Part shown: one piece after another, positions 42,401 through 50,592 of the stretch | Position numbering within the stretch: position 1 is the first letter of the stretch | How the letters are laid out: every line of letters begins with the position of its first letter | Assembly (NCBI GenBank): GCA_964219355.1 | Contig: CAXPOZ010000005.1 | Span: 124,001-188,000 of the forward strand | Length of the DNA: 64,000 bases | DNA from: Parvularcula sp964219355 | GTDB lineage: Bacteria > Pseudomonadota > Alphaproteobacteria > Caulobacterales > Parvularculaceae | Reading direction: 5' to 3' | Notes under the pieces: model-generated | Seen by the model: the letters and a program-made list of their open reading frames with translations, nothing else | Database searches by the model: none | What the model was told of the DNA's origin: nothing | Program-made: the position numbers and the translations under genes

Positions 42401-43375
42401 GCCAAGCTGGTCCTCAATGATGCGACCATCGTTGATGGCCCGAACCTCAAGGTTCGCACGGGCGCCGATCTCGCGCTGACCGGCACCTTTGATGACCTCA
42501 AACTCGCGGGCACGGTCGATATCGGCCAGATCGATTCAGGCATTCCAGATTCCGCAGGCGGCAATGGCGAGGGCGTGCCAACCTACACGGAGGTGAATGT
42601 CGTCCGCGTTGATGGCCCGGAGCCGGAACTCGCCGAACTCAAAGCCCCCAAACAATCCGCGCCCAATGTCACGCTCGACTTGCATGTCACGGCCGAGAAC
42701 GAGATTTTCATCCGTGGACGGGGGCTCGACACCGAATGGCGCGCCAATCTCGACGTTGACGGGACCAGCGCTGCACCGGTCATTGACGGGGACATTATCC
42801 TGCGCCGGGGCTCGCTCGATTTTGCCGGGCGGACCTTTGATTTCGACCGCGGCCGCATCGAGTTCCAGCCGCATACTGACACGCTCGCCACGATCAATGC
42901 CCGCGCTGGCTATAACCGCGATGAGGTCGATGCCTATGTGAATGTCGGCGGCACGGTAACGAGCCCCGAGATTTCGCTCAGCTCCAATCCGCCCATGCCG
43001 GAAGAAGACGTCATGGCGCTGATCCTCTTCGGCAAGCAGCCGACGGAACTCTCAGCGCTTGAATCGCTCCAGATCGCGAACGCCCTGCGCAGCCTTGCCG
43101 GGATCGGCCCGTCCTTCGGCGGCGGCACGGGCCTGCAATCAACCCTTGGGCTCGACGCGCTCTCATTCGGGGTCGATGAGGCGACCGGCGAAGGCGTGGT
43201 CCAAGTCGGCAAATATATCTCCGATGACCTTTATGTCAGCGCCCGTCAGACCGCGCGTGGCACGAGTTCTGAAGTGACGGTGACTTATGAGCTCACCGAT
43301 GATGTCACCGTCGAATCCACCCTCCAGCCCAATGGCGCCCAGGATGTCTCAGTCAATTACAAGAAAGACTACTGA
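39488..43375 (+). CDS. tamB: TamB, translocation and assembly module inner-membrane subunit (DUF490)
   Basis: A 1295-residue, very long repetitive beta protein. A single N-terminal helix (residues 5-27, YLGIGLTALVLLLLGTVFVF) anchors it in the inner membrane, and the rest would span the periplasm as a beta-taco. The C-terminal DUF490/TamB domain is seen in GDIILRRGSLDFAGRTFDFDRG, SSNPPMPEEDVMALILFGK and the end VTVTYELTDDVTVESTLQPNG. It works with TamA. It is coupled to tamA upstream and followed after one base by an exosortase gene. Confidence 0.95.
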   Translation: MRRILIYLGIGLTALVLLLLGTVFVFPKTPVGQRIIDSIARPRIERIVEQQLGSDIRFERIRGALPGEIIISDLSLSQEGEDWLTADTLTLRWSPLAALSRDIRIELLSGSNIILYREPVLPERPEKDEPATDKDRSLFPLPKILVGEFSVDSFSIREPVFGERYDLTFKGHAKTENRHATASFELDTTSDSDSLRLEMDYDRDRLQLSGSALSAPNGLITTALGAEDTVWFTLDGSGPLDDWQGTIEGEAGLFGGLSGDIGGDLVSFEDARFSLNIVPGPLLPETSATIVGDALYIRGDTKAADDRIVLTLNEARARFGEIAGTVSLPMNGKGVYEADISGELSKALAADYDTPMLAGPVTLKGQFERGDIMSFAGELETKLARLTVTDGTSGEEMLFTGKIAFDARDIPFSAGQIDPILAQGGRVSGDLSVTDDIAVSLTNMTGQLGAEGQRITLSGNAAYTHETGAVDATLAGNLGPDAFALLTGQALFAADLPYRLSASGTAQDAKADMTLRFPQGSYEEISFTPGTLSANLTGLPSRPAGTIRLQSSDESYRGYAELASTENRIALPRLTFTGGNLTLEGNAAYQPANGSAEAKLALNSPTPTTLITGQTIAGAMNIDARLDGNTDSVEATGTLERFRYGEYDIASAEFTAGGTLANLRADVTAQGAYLPGVYLAKADIGTVWHLDGETRSAEINRLVAAVDEDTEKSRITLISPTRLTLGETISLSQTQLDWLGDGEVTASGSFAPTHWVADVSLESVELPRFTSPVTGTFTLDTNEETPARFTASATASPEESDDTYRLAAEGNWSGETLTFTSTIAPEGGQSFITSDVKWPLHLTRTNGRISIARPEEEISGTVRAKGDISPLYAFIPSVPPYFTGELEGAINLSGTPNAPLLEGRINLADGRFEEPSIGITMTELTGVIELGYSTDNARGRFDIVGAGASGRDKSVNLQGTVELAGDKSAVDAKLVLNDATIVDGPNLKVRTGADLALTGTFDDLKLAGTVDIGQIDSGIPDSAGGNGEGVPTYTEVNVVRVDGPEPELAELKAPKQSAPNVTLDLHVTAENEIFIRGRGLDTEWRANLDVDGTSAAPVIDGDIILRRGSLDFAGRTFDFDRGRIEFQPHTDTLATINARAGYNRDEVDAYVNVGGTVTSPEISLSSNPPMPEEDVMALILFGKQPTELSALESLQIANALRSLAGIGPSFGGGTGLQSTLGLDALSFGVDEATGEGVVQVGKYISDDLYVSARQTARGTSSEVTVTYELTDDVTVESTLQPNGAQDVSVNYKKDY

Positions 43376-43376
43376 G

Positions 43377-44282
43377 ATGCAGGCCCGGCATCTGAGCCTC
43401 TTGGGCGCGGGCGGGCTTGTCCTGCTGCTCCTCTTCGCGTGGCGCGAGGGACTTCTTCACATGATCAATGTCTGGCGGATCAGCCCGGCCTATATGCACG
43501 GCTTTCTTGTGCCGATCGTCAGCGCGGGGCTGATCTATGATGGCTGGCGCAAGGGCGAGGTCTTTGCGACATGGCCGCTGGCGCTCGTGGGCGTCGGCGG
43601 GACCAGCGCGCTCTATGCGCTTGCGACGGTCACGGATATTCAGCTCGGCCAGCATATCGCCATTGCAGGCGGGATCGCCTCGCTCCTCGCGCTCGTCTTC
43701 GGCAAGGCCTTTGCGATCCGCCACCGTTTTGCGCTCGCCTTCCTCTTCTGCGCGGTCCCTGTCGGCGAAGAGATCACACCGTTCCTTCAGGAGATCACGG
43801 CGGGCGCGATCATCGGCACGCTGCATGTCCTCGACATCACAGCCATCCGGCAGGGCCTGATGATCCGTACCGAGCCCGGCGATTTTCTCGTCGCCGAAGC
43901 CTGTGCAGGGCTTCGCTTCCTCGTCGGCATGGTCGTCAGCGGCATCCTCTTTGCGCATCTCCTCCTCCGCACACGCTGGAAGCAACTCGTCCTGATCGGC
44001 GCCTGTTTCATCGTGCCGGTGATCGCCAATCTCATCCGCGCGGTCTCGGTCGTCCTTATCGGTGTCTCATCGGACATGTCGCTTGCCACCGGATTTGATC
44101 ACCTCGTTTACGGCTGGGGCCTTTTCGCCCTGATTTTCGCGGCACTTTTCATCGCCGCGCTTAAGGCTTCCGAGACGGGTGCCCCTGTAAGATCCTCCCC
44201 GCCAATGGCCCAGATAGAGGCGCCCCGCCCCATGATCTGGCTTGCGGCAGGTGGTATGATTATCTTGGGGGGACTTTTCTGA
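43377..44282 (+). CDS. Exosortase (archaeosortase/exosortase family)
   Basis: A 301-residue membrane protein with about eight helices. The expected transpeptidase residues are all present: C176 in EACAGLRFL, R221 in ANLIRAVSV and H242 in GFDHLVYGW. The N-terminal ISPAYMHGF is the usual exosortase motif. Exosortases cut PEP-CTERM-type sorting tails at the membrane in species that make exopolysaccharide. Here the EpsI domain often fused to or following XrtA is missing, and I see no PEP-CTERM protein in the window. It begins one base after tamB and its stop overlaps the amidotransferase start (TGATG). Confidence 0.88.
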   Translation: MQARHLSLLGAGGLVLLLLFAWREGLLHMINVWRISPAYMHGFLVPIVSAGLIYDGWRKGEVFATWPLALVGVGGTSALYALATVTDIQLGQHIAIAGGIASLLALVFGKAFAIRHRFALAFLFCAVPVGEEITPFLQEITAGAIIGTLHVLDITAIRQGLMIRTEPGDFLVAEACAGLRFLVGMVVSGILFAHLLLRTRWKQLVLIGACFIVPVIANLIRAVSVVLIGVSSDMSLATGFDHLVYGWGLFALIFAALFIAALKASETGAPVRSSPPMAQIEAPRPMIWLAAGGMIILGGLF

Positions 44283-46228
44283 TGTGCGGTATCGCAGGCA
44301 TTGTGGACCTTGAGGGCCGCCGGGAGATCGACCGGCTGGCGCTGGAGCGCATGACCGAAGCCCTCGAACACCGGGGGCCGGATGGGCATGGATATCATCT
44401 CGAGCCCGGCCTTGGTTTCGGTCACCGCCGCCTTGCGATCATTGATGAGGCCGGCGGGCGCCAGCCCTATACCGCGTCCGGCGGGACGGTGATCTGCTAT
44501 AATGGCGAGATCTACAATCACAGAGAAGTCCGAGAGGACCTCACCCGCGCGGGACGCCAGTTCCGTACAAGGTCGGATACGGAAGTCCTCGCTGAGCTGA
44601 TGGACCTTCGCGGACCTGAAGGCCTGCCAGAGCTGCAGGGCATGTTCGCCTTTGCCGCATGGGATCCGCGCAACGAGACCCTGACCCTTGCCCGTGACCG
44701 GCTGGGGGAGAAACCTCTTTACACCTACATTACCCGTGACGGCTTCCTCGTCTTTGCATCCGAGATTGACGCGATGCTGGCCGGCGGGCTTGTCACCCCG
44801 GTGATCGATTCCACCTCCGTCGCTGACTATCTCTTCTATGGCTATGTGCCGGACCCCAAGACAATCTATCGCGGCATCCGCAAGCTGCCCCCCGCCCATG
44901 AGCTGACGATCCGGCGCGGCCGGGATGTGCCGCCGCCGCGTCGCTGGTGGTCCCTGCGGATGAAACCCGATCAGGGCTGCCGGTTTGAGGCAGCGCTCGA
45001 AACCATGCTGCCGACGCTGGACGAGGCCGTCAGTGACCAGATGATCTCTGACCGCCCGATTGCGGCTTTTCTGTCGGGCGGCGTTGATTCAAGCGCTGTT
45101 GCTTCCTCCATGCAGATCGGGCGGGAGGCCAAGGTCACGACCTGTGCCATGGGCTTTGATGATCCCGCCTATGACGAGCGCGGCCCTGCCGCCGAAGTCG
45201 CGAGACACCTCGGCACCGATCACCGCGAATTCGTCACCCATTTCGATCCTGCCTTCCTGATCCCGGCAGTCGCCGCGATCTATGGCGAGCCATTCGCCGA
45301 TACCTCCGCCGTGCCGACGGTTCTTTTGTGCAAGGGCGCGCGACAGCATTCTGTCGTTGCCCTCTCTGGCGATGGCGGTGATGAAATTTTCGCAGGCTAC
45401 GGACGATATGACGGTATCCTGCAGGAAGCGCGCATCCGGCAGTTCCTGCCCGAAGTCGCCCGCCGCTCGGTCTTCCGCGCAGCAGGGCATCTCTATCCCG
45501 CCTTCCCGCCGAGCGTACCCGCCCCCTTCCGCCTGAAGACCGCGCTCCAGTCGGTCAGCGAGGAACCCGAGGCCGGTTACGCCCGCGCCGTCTCCGCCAT
45601 CCTGCCGGACCGCTGCCGCGCCCTGCTTGCGCCAGAAATGCGCGATTACGAGCCGCAATCGATCATCGAGAGCGCGATGGTTGCCGCCGATATCTCCGAT
45701 CCTGTGCTCGCCGCGCAGGCCGTCGATATGGTGACATGGATGCCTGGCCGGATGCTGGTAAAGGTCGACCGCGCCTCGATGGCGAGCGGCTTAGAGGTGC
45801 GCCCACCGCTCCTTGATCACCGGCTGGTCGAGTGGGCCGCGACCCTGCCCCGCTCCTTCAAGCTCAAAGGGCCAACCGCAAAACGCATCCTCAAGGAAGC
45901 GCTGAAACCCCGCCTGCCCGCCGATATTCTCGCCCGCCAGAAACAGGGATTTGGCGCCCCCGTCGATGGCTGGTTCCGCGATGATGGCGGCGCGCTGATC
46001 GACAATCTGATGGCCCGCGATGCGTGGCGCGACAGCGGCTATTTCAGCCCCGACCGCGTCCGCGAGCTGGCAAAGCGGCACCGCACCGGGCGCGGCCAGC
46101 ACGGCCAGGAGCTGTGGTCAGTCCTGATGTTTGACGCCTTCCTGACAAGGCAGTCCTGCAACAGGTCGCTGCTTGATGAGATTCCCTCCATAAATGCCCC
46201 TTCTATCGCGCGGGAGGCCGTGGCATAG
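44282..46228 (+). CDS. asnB: Asparagine synthase-type glutamine amidotransferase (exosortase-associated)
   Basis: A 648-residue two-domain enzyme. C2 (MCGIAGIV) is the N-terminal glutaminase nucleophile. The glutaminase domain runs to about residue 200, with GRQPY and CYNGEIYNH. The synthetase domain has the PP-loop LSGGVDSSAVASS (about residue 261), LSGDGGDEIFAGY (about residue 358) and a C-terminal RLVEWAATLP segment. Length and linkage match the amidotransferases that accompany exosortase systems, which may modify polysaccharide rather than make free asparagine. A plain asparagine synthetase role cannot be excluded. Confidence 0.88.
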   Translation: MCGIAGIVDLEGRREIDRLALERMTEALEHRGPDGHGYHLEPGLGFGHRRLAIIDEAGGRQPYTASGGTVICYNGEIYNHREVREDLTRAGRQFRTRSDTEVLAELMDLRGPEGLPELQGMFAFAAWDPRNETLTLARDRLGEKPLYTYITRDGFLVFASEIDAMLAGGLVTPVIDSTSVADYLFYGYVPDPKTIYRGIRKLPPAHELTIRRGRDVPPPRRWWSLRMKPDQGCRFEAALETMLPTLDEAVSDQMISDRPIAAFLSGGVDSSAVASSMQIGREAKVTTCAMGFDDPAYDERGPAAEVARHLGTDHREFVTHFDPAFLIPAVAAIYGEPFADTSAVPTVLLCKGARQHSVVALSGDGGDEIFAGYGRYDGILQEARIRQFLPEVARRSVFRAAGHLYPAFPPSVPAPFRLKTALQSVSEEPEAGYARAVSAILPDRCRALLAPEMRDYEPQSIIESAMVAADISDPVLAAQAVDMVTWMPGRMLVKVDRASMASGLEVRPPLLDHRLVEWAATLPRSFKLKGPTAKRILKEALKPRLPADILARQKQGFGAPVDGWFRDDGGALIDNLMARDAWRDSGYFSPDRVRELAKRHRTGRGQHGQELWSVLMFDAFLTRQSCNRSLLDEIPSINAPSIAREAVA

Positions 46229-46291
46229 TCGTCACCTGTGGCGGGAAATGGTGGCCTGCCTGATGTAACTTACGGGGGATCGTTACGTCAT

Positions 46292-47704
46292 ATGCTGAGC
46301 CGATTTGCGAATAGTGCCGGTGAACTGGGCCTGTCCTTCAAGCCCCGGCGGCGCAATTATCGGCGTCCTGACATGCATGACCATCTTGAGCCGACCGGCC
46401 ACAAGCGCCTGCTTGCGCTCGATGGCGGCGGGGTACGCTCTGCCATGTCGATTGCCATTCTCGAGAAGATTGAGGGCACGCTGCAACGCCGGCACGGCAA
46501 TCACGACAGCTTCAAACTGTCCGACTATTTCGACCTCATCGGCGGCACCTCGACCGGGTCGATCCTTGCCGCGGCGCTTGCGACCAATGCGGTCCGCGCG
46601 AGCGAGCTGCGCACGCTTTACGAAGATCTGACGCGCGACGTCTTCCGCCGCGGCGGCCAGTTCGATGAGAAACGGCTCGGTCAGGCGCTTGAGCGGATCT
46701 TTGGTTCCAAGACCCTTGGCGGTGAGATGGCAACCGGCCTCGCCGTTGTCGCCCGGCGGGTCGATACCGACTCGACACTCGTTTTTCACAACAACCCCGA
46801 AGGCCCCAATTACGACGATGCGCCGGAGAAGGCAGCGCTCGGCTATGCGCGCTATCCGGTCGCCAATGTGATCCGCGCATCGACCGCCTATCCGGGTGAG
46901 TTCGCGCCCGCGCAGGTGAAACTTGCGCGCCTGCCGCATCTCGAAGAGGGCCTCTTCGTGGACGCCGGTTTCACACCGTTCAACAATCCGGCCTTCCAGC
47001 TCTTCCTGTTGGCGACCCTCGATAATCGCGGTTTTGGCTGGACCAAGGGCGAGGAGCAGCTCCTTGTGACCTCCGTCGGGACGGGCAGTCTGTGTAATGA
47101 GCTTTCGCCCGGGTCGAACCGCCGTTCCTCTCGCGCAAAGCAGGCGCAGCGCGGCCTCAATTTCATGATCGATGGCGCCGAGCACACGGGTGAGCTTTTG
47201 ATGCAGCTCCTCTCAGAACCGGCTGTGCCGCAGGAGACGATCCAGGAGTTCGGTGATCTTCGCGATGCCCGCCTGACGCCGGAACCGCAATGCACCTATC
47301 AGCGCTATCAGGCGAAACTGACGGCGAAGACCCTGTCCGATGAATTCGGGCTCGGTCTTTCGACGCGCCAGCTCAACCGTGTCCGGAACATGATGGACCG
47401 GGACGGCTTCCAGATCGCCTATGAGATCGGTCAGGCCGTTGCCGATACGCTGGTCAGGGAAGATCACTTCCCGGCGGCGTTCAATCTTGAACCCCTGACC
47501 GCGGCGCGGGCGATCAAACCTGCGGACAAGGCCCCGGCCAAGGAGCCTGAGGCAGAAGCCGAGGAAGCACCCGCTGAAAGGGCTAAAGACATGACAGCCT
47601 CGCGGCTGGCGAAACTGGCTGAAAGCCCGGCCCTTCGCCGCTCGCCTTTGCCGACGGGCCTGCCGCGCCGCTCGCCTTTGCCGACGGGCCTGCCGCGCCG
47701 CTGA
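46292..47704 (+). CDS. Patatin-like phospholipase with C-terminal tandem repeat
   Basis: A 470-residue patatin-domain protein. The oxyanion hole is LALDGGGVRSAM (from about residue 38), the nucleophile elbow GGTSTGSI with its serine, and the catalytic aspartate is in VDAGFTPFNNP. It would hydrolyse acyl esters of phospholipids. No signal peptide is seen. The C-terminal 70 residues are alanine- and glutamate-rich and end with SPLPTGLPRR twice, coded by an exact 30-bp duplication. The start is uncertain: ATG 46292 has a GGGGGA 13 bases upstream; a GTG at 46238 and ATG 46373 are alternatives. Confidence 0.88.
   Translation: MLSRFANSAGELGLSFKPRRRNYRRPDMHDHLEPTGHKRLLALDGGGVRSAMSIAILEKIEGTLQRRHGNHDSFKLSDYFDLIGGTSTGSILAAALATNAVRASELRTLYEDLTRDVFRRGGQFDEKRLGQALERIFGSKTLGGEMATGLAVVARRVDTDSTLVFHNNPEGPNYDDAPEKAALGYARYPVANVIRASTAYPGEFAPAQVKLARLPHLEEGLFVDAGFTPFNNPAFQLFLLATLDNRGFGWTKGEEQLLVTSVGTGSLCNELSPGSNRRSSRAKQAQRGLNFMIDGAEHTGELLMQLLSEPAVPQETIQEFGDLRDARLTPEPQCTYQRYQAKLTAKTLSDEFGLGLSTRQLNRVRNMMDRDGFQIAYEIGQAVADTLVREDHFPAAFNLEPLTAARAIKPADKAPAKEPEAEAEEAPAERAKDMTASRLAKLAESPALRRSPLPTGLPRRSPLPTGLPRR
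47641..47700 (+). repeat. Exact 30-bp tandem duplication in patatin 3' end
   Basis: Two identical 30-base units, 47641-47670 and 47671-47700, each starting CTCGCCTTTG and ending TGCCGCGCCG. They stay in frame, encoding two copies of SPLPTGLPRR, and run up to the stop codon. This could vary in copy number by slippage. Confidence 0.95.
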
Positions 47705-47778
47705 GCTTCATCAAGCGAAGTTTCCATTCTGATTGTTTAGGTTTCCGGCTCTGGATTTCCGGACGAACTCATCCGATA

Positions 47779-47799
47779 CATTATCGATAAACGATAATG
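47779..47799. promoter_or_regulatory. 8-bp palindrome before the duplicated NTF2-like gene
   Basis: CATTATCG (47779-47786), five bases ATAAA, CGATAATG (47792-47799): a perfect inverted repeat just before the ribosome binding site of the gene at 47813. This is a candidate operator; no matching regulator is known here. Confidence 0.45.
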
Positions 47800-47812
47800 A
47801 GAGGGGATGACC

Positions 47813-48607
47813 ATGTCGCTCAAATCCATACTGCCCGCAGGGCTCCTGATCCTTGGCGGGCTCTTTACGCCCGCCCTCGCCGACGATGCTGAAGAGCTTG
47901 ATGCGCTGGGCAAGACCTTCGCGCTCGGCTTCTGGGAGAAAAGCCCCGAACAGGTCCTCTCCACCGTCCATCCGGCGCTGTCGAAGAAAGGCCGCGATGA
48001 TAACTGGCGCGGCACCGGCCAAGAGATGATGGAGCATCTCTCCCCGGCGCGGCTCCAGATACTCGGGCGGATCTATAATCACGACGACCGGCTTCAGAAG
48101 GTCGATGGCCCGCGCGTCATCGTCCATGAGATCACCGGCAATGCCGCCTCGATCGAGATGGTCAATGGCGAGTGGTATGACTTCTTCACTGCCGTGAAGA
48201 TCGACGGTGAATGGAGCCTCCTCAACTGCGTCTATGGCGGACTTGATACCTATCAGAGCCAGAGCGCGGATGAAGACAGTGCCGCAATTGATGGTGTACT
48301 GACGAGCTATATTGCCGGACTCGCCGGCGACAAAGACCGGCTGGAGGACACGCTCCATATCGAGCTTGAGCGCCGCCAGCTTGGCACGACGCAAGGGGGC
48401 GCCAGCTATATCGAGCCCATCGCCCGCGAAGCCCTGATCCTCGATGCCGGCTCTTTCGGGGTCGAAGAAGATGAGGCGCATTTCACCGTGCATAATTTCA
48501 CGGCGCGCGTTGCCTCGGCCCGCGTGGATGCAGGTCCGTGGTCAGAACAGGTTCAGCTGATGAAGCTCAATGGCGACTGGCAGATCGTGAACAGCTTCGT
48601 TCTCTGA
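47813..48607 (+). CDS. Exported protein with two NTF2-like (lumazine-binding-like) domains
   Basis: A 264-residue protein with a signal peptide (residues 1-23, cleavage after PALA). Two repeats follow: about residues 27-140, ending VKIDGEWSLLNCVYG, and 150-264, ending LMKLNGDWQIVNSFVL. The matching ends and lengths suggest a duplicated cone-shaped NTF2/SnoaL-like domain of the putative lumazine-binding family (DUF4440-like). Function is unknown; no catalytic residues are recognisable. GAGGGG six bases before ATG 47813 fixes the start over an ATG six bases earlier. It is probably monocistronic, with a terminator at 48617. Confidence 0.75.
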   Translation: MSLKSILPAGLLILGGLFTPALADDAEELDALGKTFALGFWEKSPEQVLSTVHPALSKKGRDDNWRGTGQEMMEHLSPARLQILGRIYNHDDRLQKVDGPRVIVHEITGNAASIEMVNGEWYDFFTAVKIDGEWSLLNCVYGGLDTYQSQSADEDSAAIDGVLTSYIAGLAGDKDRLEDTLHIELERRQLGTTQGGASYIEPIAREALILDAGSFGVEEDEAHFTVHNFTARVASARVDAGPWSEQVQLMKLNGDWQIVNSFVL

Positions 48608-48616
48608 CGAAGCATG

Positions 48617-48649
48617 AAGGCGAGGCGGCTCAGGCCGCCTTGCCTTTTT
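48617..48649 (+). terminator. Terminator of the NTF2-like gene, overlapping carA 3' end
   Basis: AAGGC-G-AGGCGGC pairs with GCCGCCT-T-GCCTT across the loop TCAG, then TTTTT. The hairpin lies over the last codons and stop of the convergent carA. Confidence 0.8.
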
Positions 48650-49814
48650 CTTCGCGCATCATGTCGACGAAACGCGAGAAGACAGGATAGCTGTCCTGCG
48701 GGCCGGGGCTCGCCTCGGGGTGATGCTGGACCGACATGGCCGGGGCATCCTCAACGATCAGGCCGGAATTCGAGCCATCAAAAAGCGACGTATGCGTGGC
48801 TTTCACCCGTGACGGCAGGCTTTCCGTATCGACCGCAAAGCCGTGGTTCATCGAGACGATCTCAACCTTGCCGGTCATCAGGTCTTTGACCGGGTGGTTC
48901 GCGCCATGATGGCCCTGCGGCATCTTCATGGTGCGCCCGCCAACAGCCAGCGCAAGGAGCTGGTGCCCAAGACAGATCCCGAAGAGCGGCACTTTGGCCT
49001 CGAGAATTTTCTGAATGACGGGCACGGCATATTCCGCCGTCGCAGCTGGATCGCCCGGCCCGTTCGACAGGACCACGCCGTCCGGATTCTTCGCAATGAT
49101 GGTGTCAAAATCGGTTTTCGGCGGCACGACCGTCACGCGGCAGCCCGCCGCAACAAGACGGCGGAGGATCGTGCGCTTCACGCCATAATCGATGACCACA
49201 ACATGCGGACCATCCGGGTTGCCCGTCGTGAAGCCCTCACCTGTCCAGTCTGCCTGCGCTTCGTTGTAGGCGCGCGTGCCCGACACCCTGCCGGTGAGGT
49301 CCATGCCTTCGAGCCCGGCAAAGCCTTTCGCGCGGCGAAGGAGGTCATCCATGTCAAAATGACCCGAAGGAGAATGCGCGATCACGCCATGCGGCATGCC
49401 GCCCTCGCGGATCGCTGCCGTCAGCGCACGGGTATCAACCCCGGAAATCCCGATAATGCCGCGCCGTTTCATCCAGCCGGGCAGGTCAAACCGCGCGCGG
49501 AAATTCGACGGCGTCGTCAGTGGCGCGCGAATGACGGCCCCGCGGGCGGCGACAGCGGCCTCGTCGGTTGCGTTCTCCGCATCATCATCATTGGCGCCGA
49601 CATTGCCGATATGGGGGAAAGTGAAAGTGACGATCTGCTCGGCATAGCTCGGATCAGTCAGGATCTCCTGATAGCCGGTCATGGCCGTGTTGAAACAGAC
49701 TTCGCCAACAGCAACGCCGCTGGCGCCAAAGCCTTCTCCTTCAAAGACCGTCCCGTCGGCCAGCACCAGGCGGGCTGTGCGGACCGGTTTCGCAGCGTCT
49801 TGACTTAGGCGCAT
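48630..49814 (-). CDS. carA: Carbamoyl-phosphate synthase small (glutaminase) subunit
   Basis: A 394-residue CarA. The N-terminal domain has FEGEGFGASGVAVGEVCFNTAMTGYQEILTDPSY. The class I glutaminase domain has the nucleophile in FGICLGHQLLALA (about residue 276) and the His/Glu of HHPEASPGP (about residue 365). It feeds ammonia to CarB for arginine and pyrimidine synthesis; carB is not in the window. It is divergent from yqeY, an arrangement common in alphaproteobacteria. Confidence 0.96.
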   Translation of the reverse strand: MRLSQDAAKPVRTARLVLADGTVFEGEGFGASGVAVGEVCFNTAMTGYQEILTDPSYAEQIVTFTFPHIGNVGANDDDAENATDEAAVAARGAVIRAPLTTPSNFRARFDLPGWMKRRGIIGISGVDTRALTAAIREGGMPHGVIAHSPSGHFDMDDLLRRAKGFAGLEGMDLTGRVSGTRAYNEAQADWTGEGFTTGNPDGPHVVVIDYGVKRTILRRLVAAGCRVTVVPPKTDFDTIIAKNPDGVVLSNGPGDPAATAEYAVPVIQKILEAKVPLFGICLGHQLLALAVGGRTMKMPQGHHGANHPVKDLMTGKVEIVSMNHGFAVDTESLPSRVKATHTSLFDGSNSGLIVEDAPAMSVQHHPEASPGPQDSYPVFSRFVDMMREEKGKAA

Positions 49815-50035
49815 CTTTCCATATTTCTCCGTAGTGAGCGCCCACCCTTTCCCGAGGTGAGCCGACCGCCCTTAACGAGCCTTGCGCCTTGAGGGAAGTC
49901 ATCTCGGCCCGGGATATGCATCTGGTGAGGCAACAGCGTTAGGAACGCACCCTTATAGCCCGCTCCACTTGACCCGAAACAGCGTATATTTTCTGTCCGT
50001 GCCTCGTGGACGACCCGAAAACCGGTAGGATTCGA

Positions 50036-50506
50036 ATGACTTCCGTACTTCTTGAGACCATTACCGCCGATCTGAAAACAGCTATGAAAGCGCGCAATGA
50101 CAAACTGCGCGTGGCGACACTGCGGCTGATCACGGCTGCTGTGAAAGATCGGGACATTGCCGCGCGCGCCAATGACCAGTGCTGCGGGCTGAAAGATGAC
50201 GATATTCTCGCCGTCCTCACCAAAATGGTGAAACAGCGCGAAGATTCAGCCGCGACCTATGAGGATGCAGGCCGCATTGAGCTGGCCGAACAGGAGCGCC
50301 GCGAGATCGAAATCATTCGCGAGTATCTCCCTCGCCAGATGTCCGAGGACGAAATTGCGACTGCCGTTGATGGTGTGATCGGCGAGATCGGTGCCGAGGG
50401 CCTCAAAGATATGGGCAAATGCATGGGTGCGCTGAAATCGAAATTTCAGGGCGCGATGGATTTCACCCTCGCCAATCAGAAGGTGAAAGAGAAGCTGACC
50501 CAGTAG
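50036..50506 (+). CDS. yqeY: GatB/YqeY domain-containing protein
   Basis: A 156-residue helical protein with the GatB/YqeY signature: LKTAMKARNDKLRVATLRLITAAVKDRDI near the start, then REIEIIREYLPRQMSEDEI and GLKDMGKCMGALKSKFQGAMD. The domain resembles the tRNA-binding tail of the amidotransferase subunit GatB, but the free protein's role is unsettled. TAGGA seven bases before ATG 50036 sets the start. It normally precedes dnaG-rpoD; here a reversed amtB lies between. Confidence 0.92.
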   Translation: MTSVLLETITADLKTAMKARNDKLRVATLRLITAAVKDRDIAARANDQCCGLKDDDILAVLTKMVKQREDSAATYEDAGRIELAEQERREIEIIREYLPRQMSEDEIATAVDGVIGEIGAEGLKDMGKCMGALKSKFQGAMDFTLANQKVKEKLTQ

Positions 50507-50541
50507 GGCCAGCCTACTTCCTCCGTTCACGTCACAGAGAC

Positions 50542-50568
50542 AAAAAAAGGGCCCCTTTCGGGGCCCTT
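50542..50568. terminator. Terminator between yqeY and amtB
   Basis: AAGGGCCCC (50547-50555), loop TTTC, GGGGCCCTT (50560-50568). On the minus strand it is followed by seven T's, so it chiefly ends amtB; it can also act on yqeY. Confidence 0.85.
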
Positions 50569-50592
50569 CAAGTAAGCATTGTAGAGTGAACT

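Noticed and set aside
43377..44282. XrtA-type exosortase with fused EpsI
   Set aside because: The protein ends after the membrane domain and the next gene is an amidotransferase; no EpsI sequence is visible.
48843..49808. 321-residue frame opposite carA
   Set aside because: carA is complete with glutaminase motifs; the opposite frame is a shadow.
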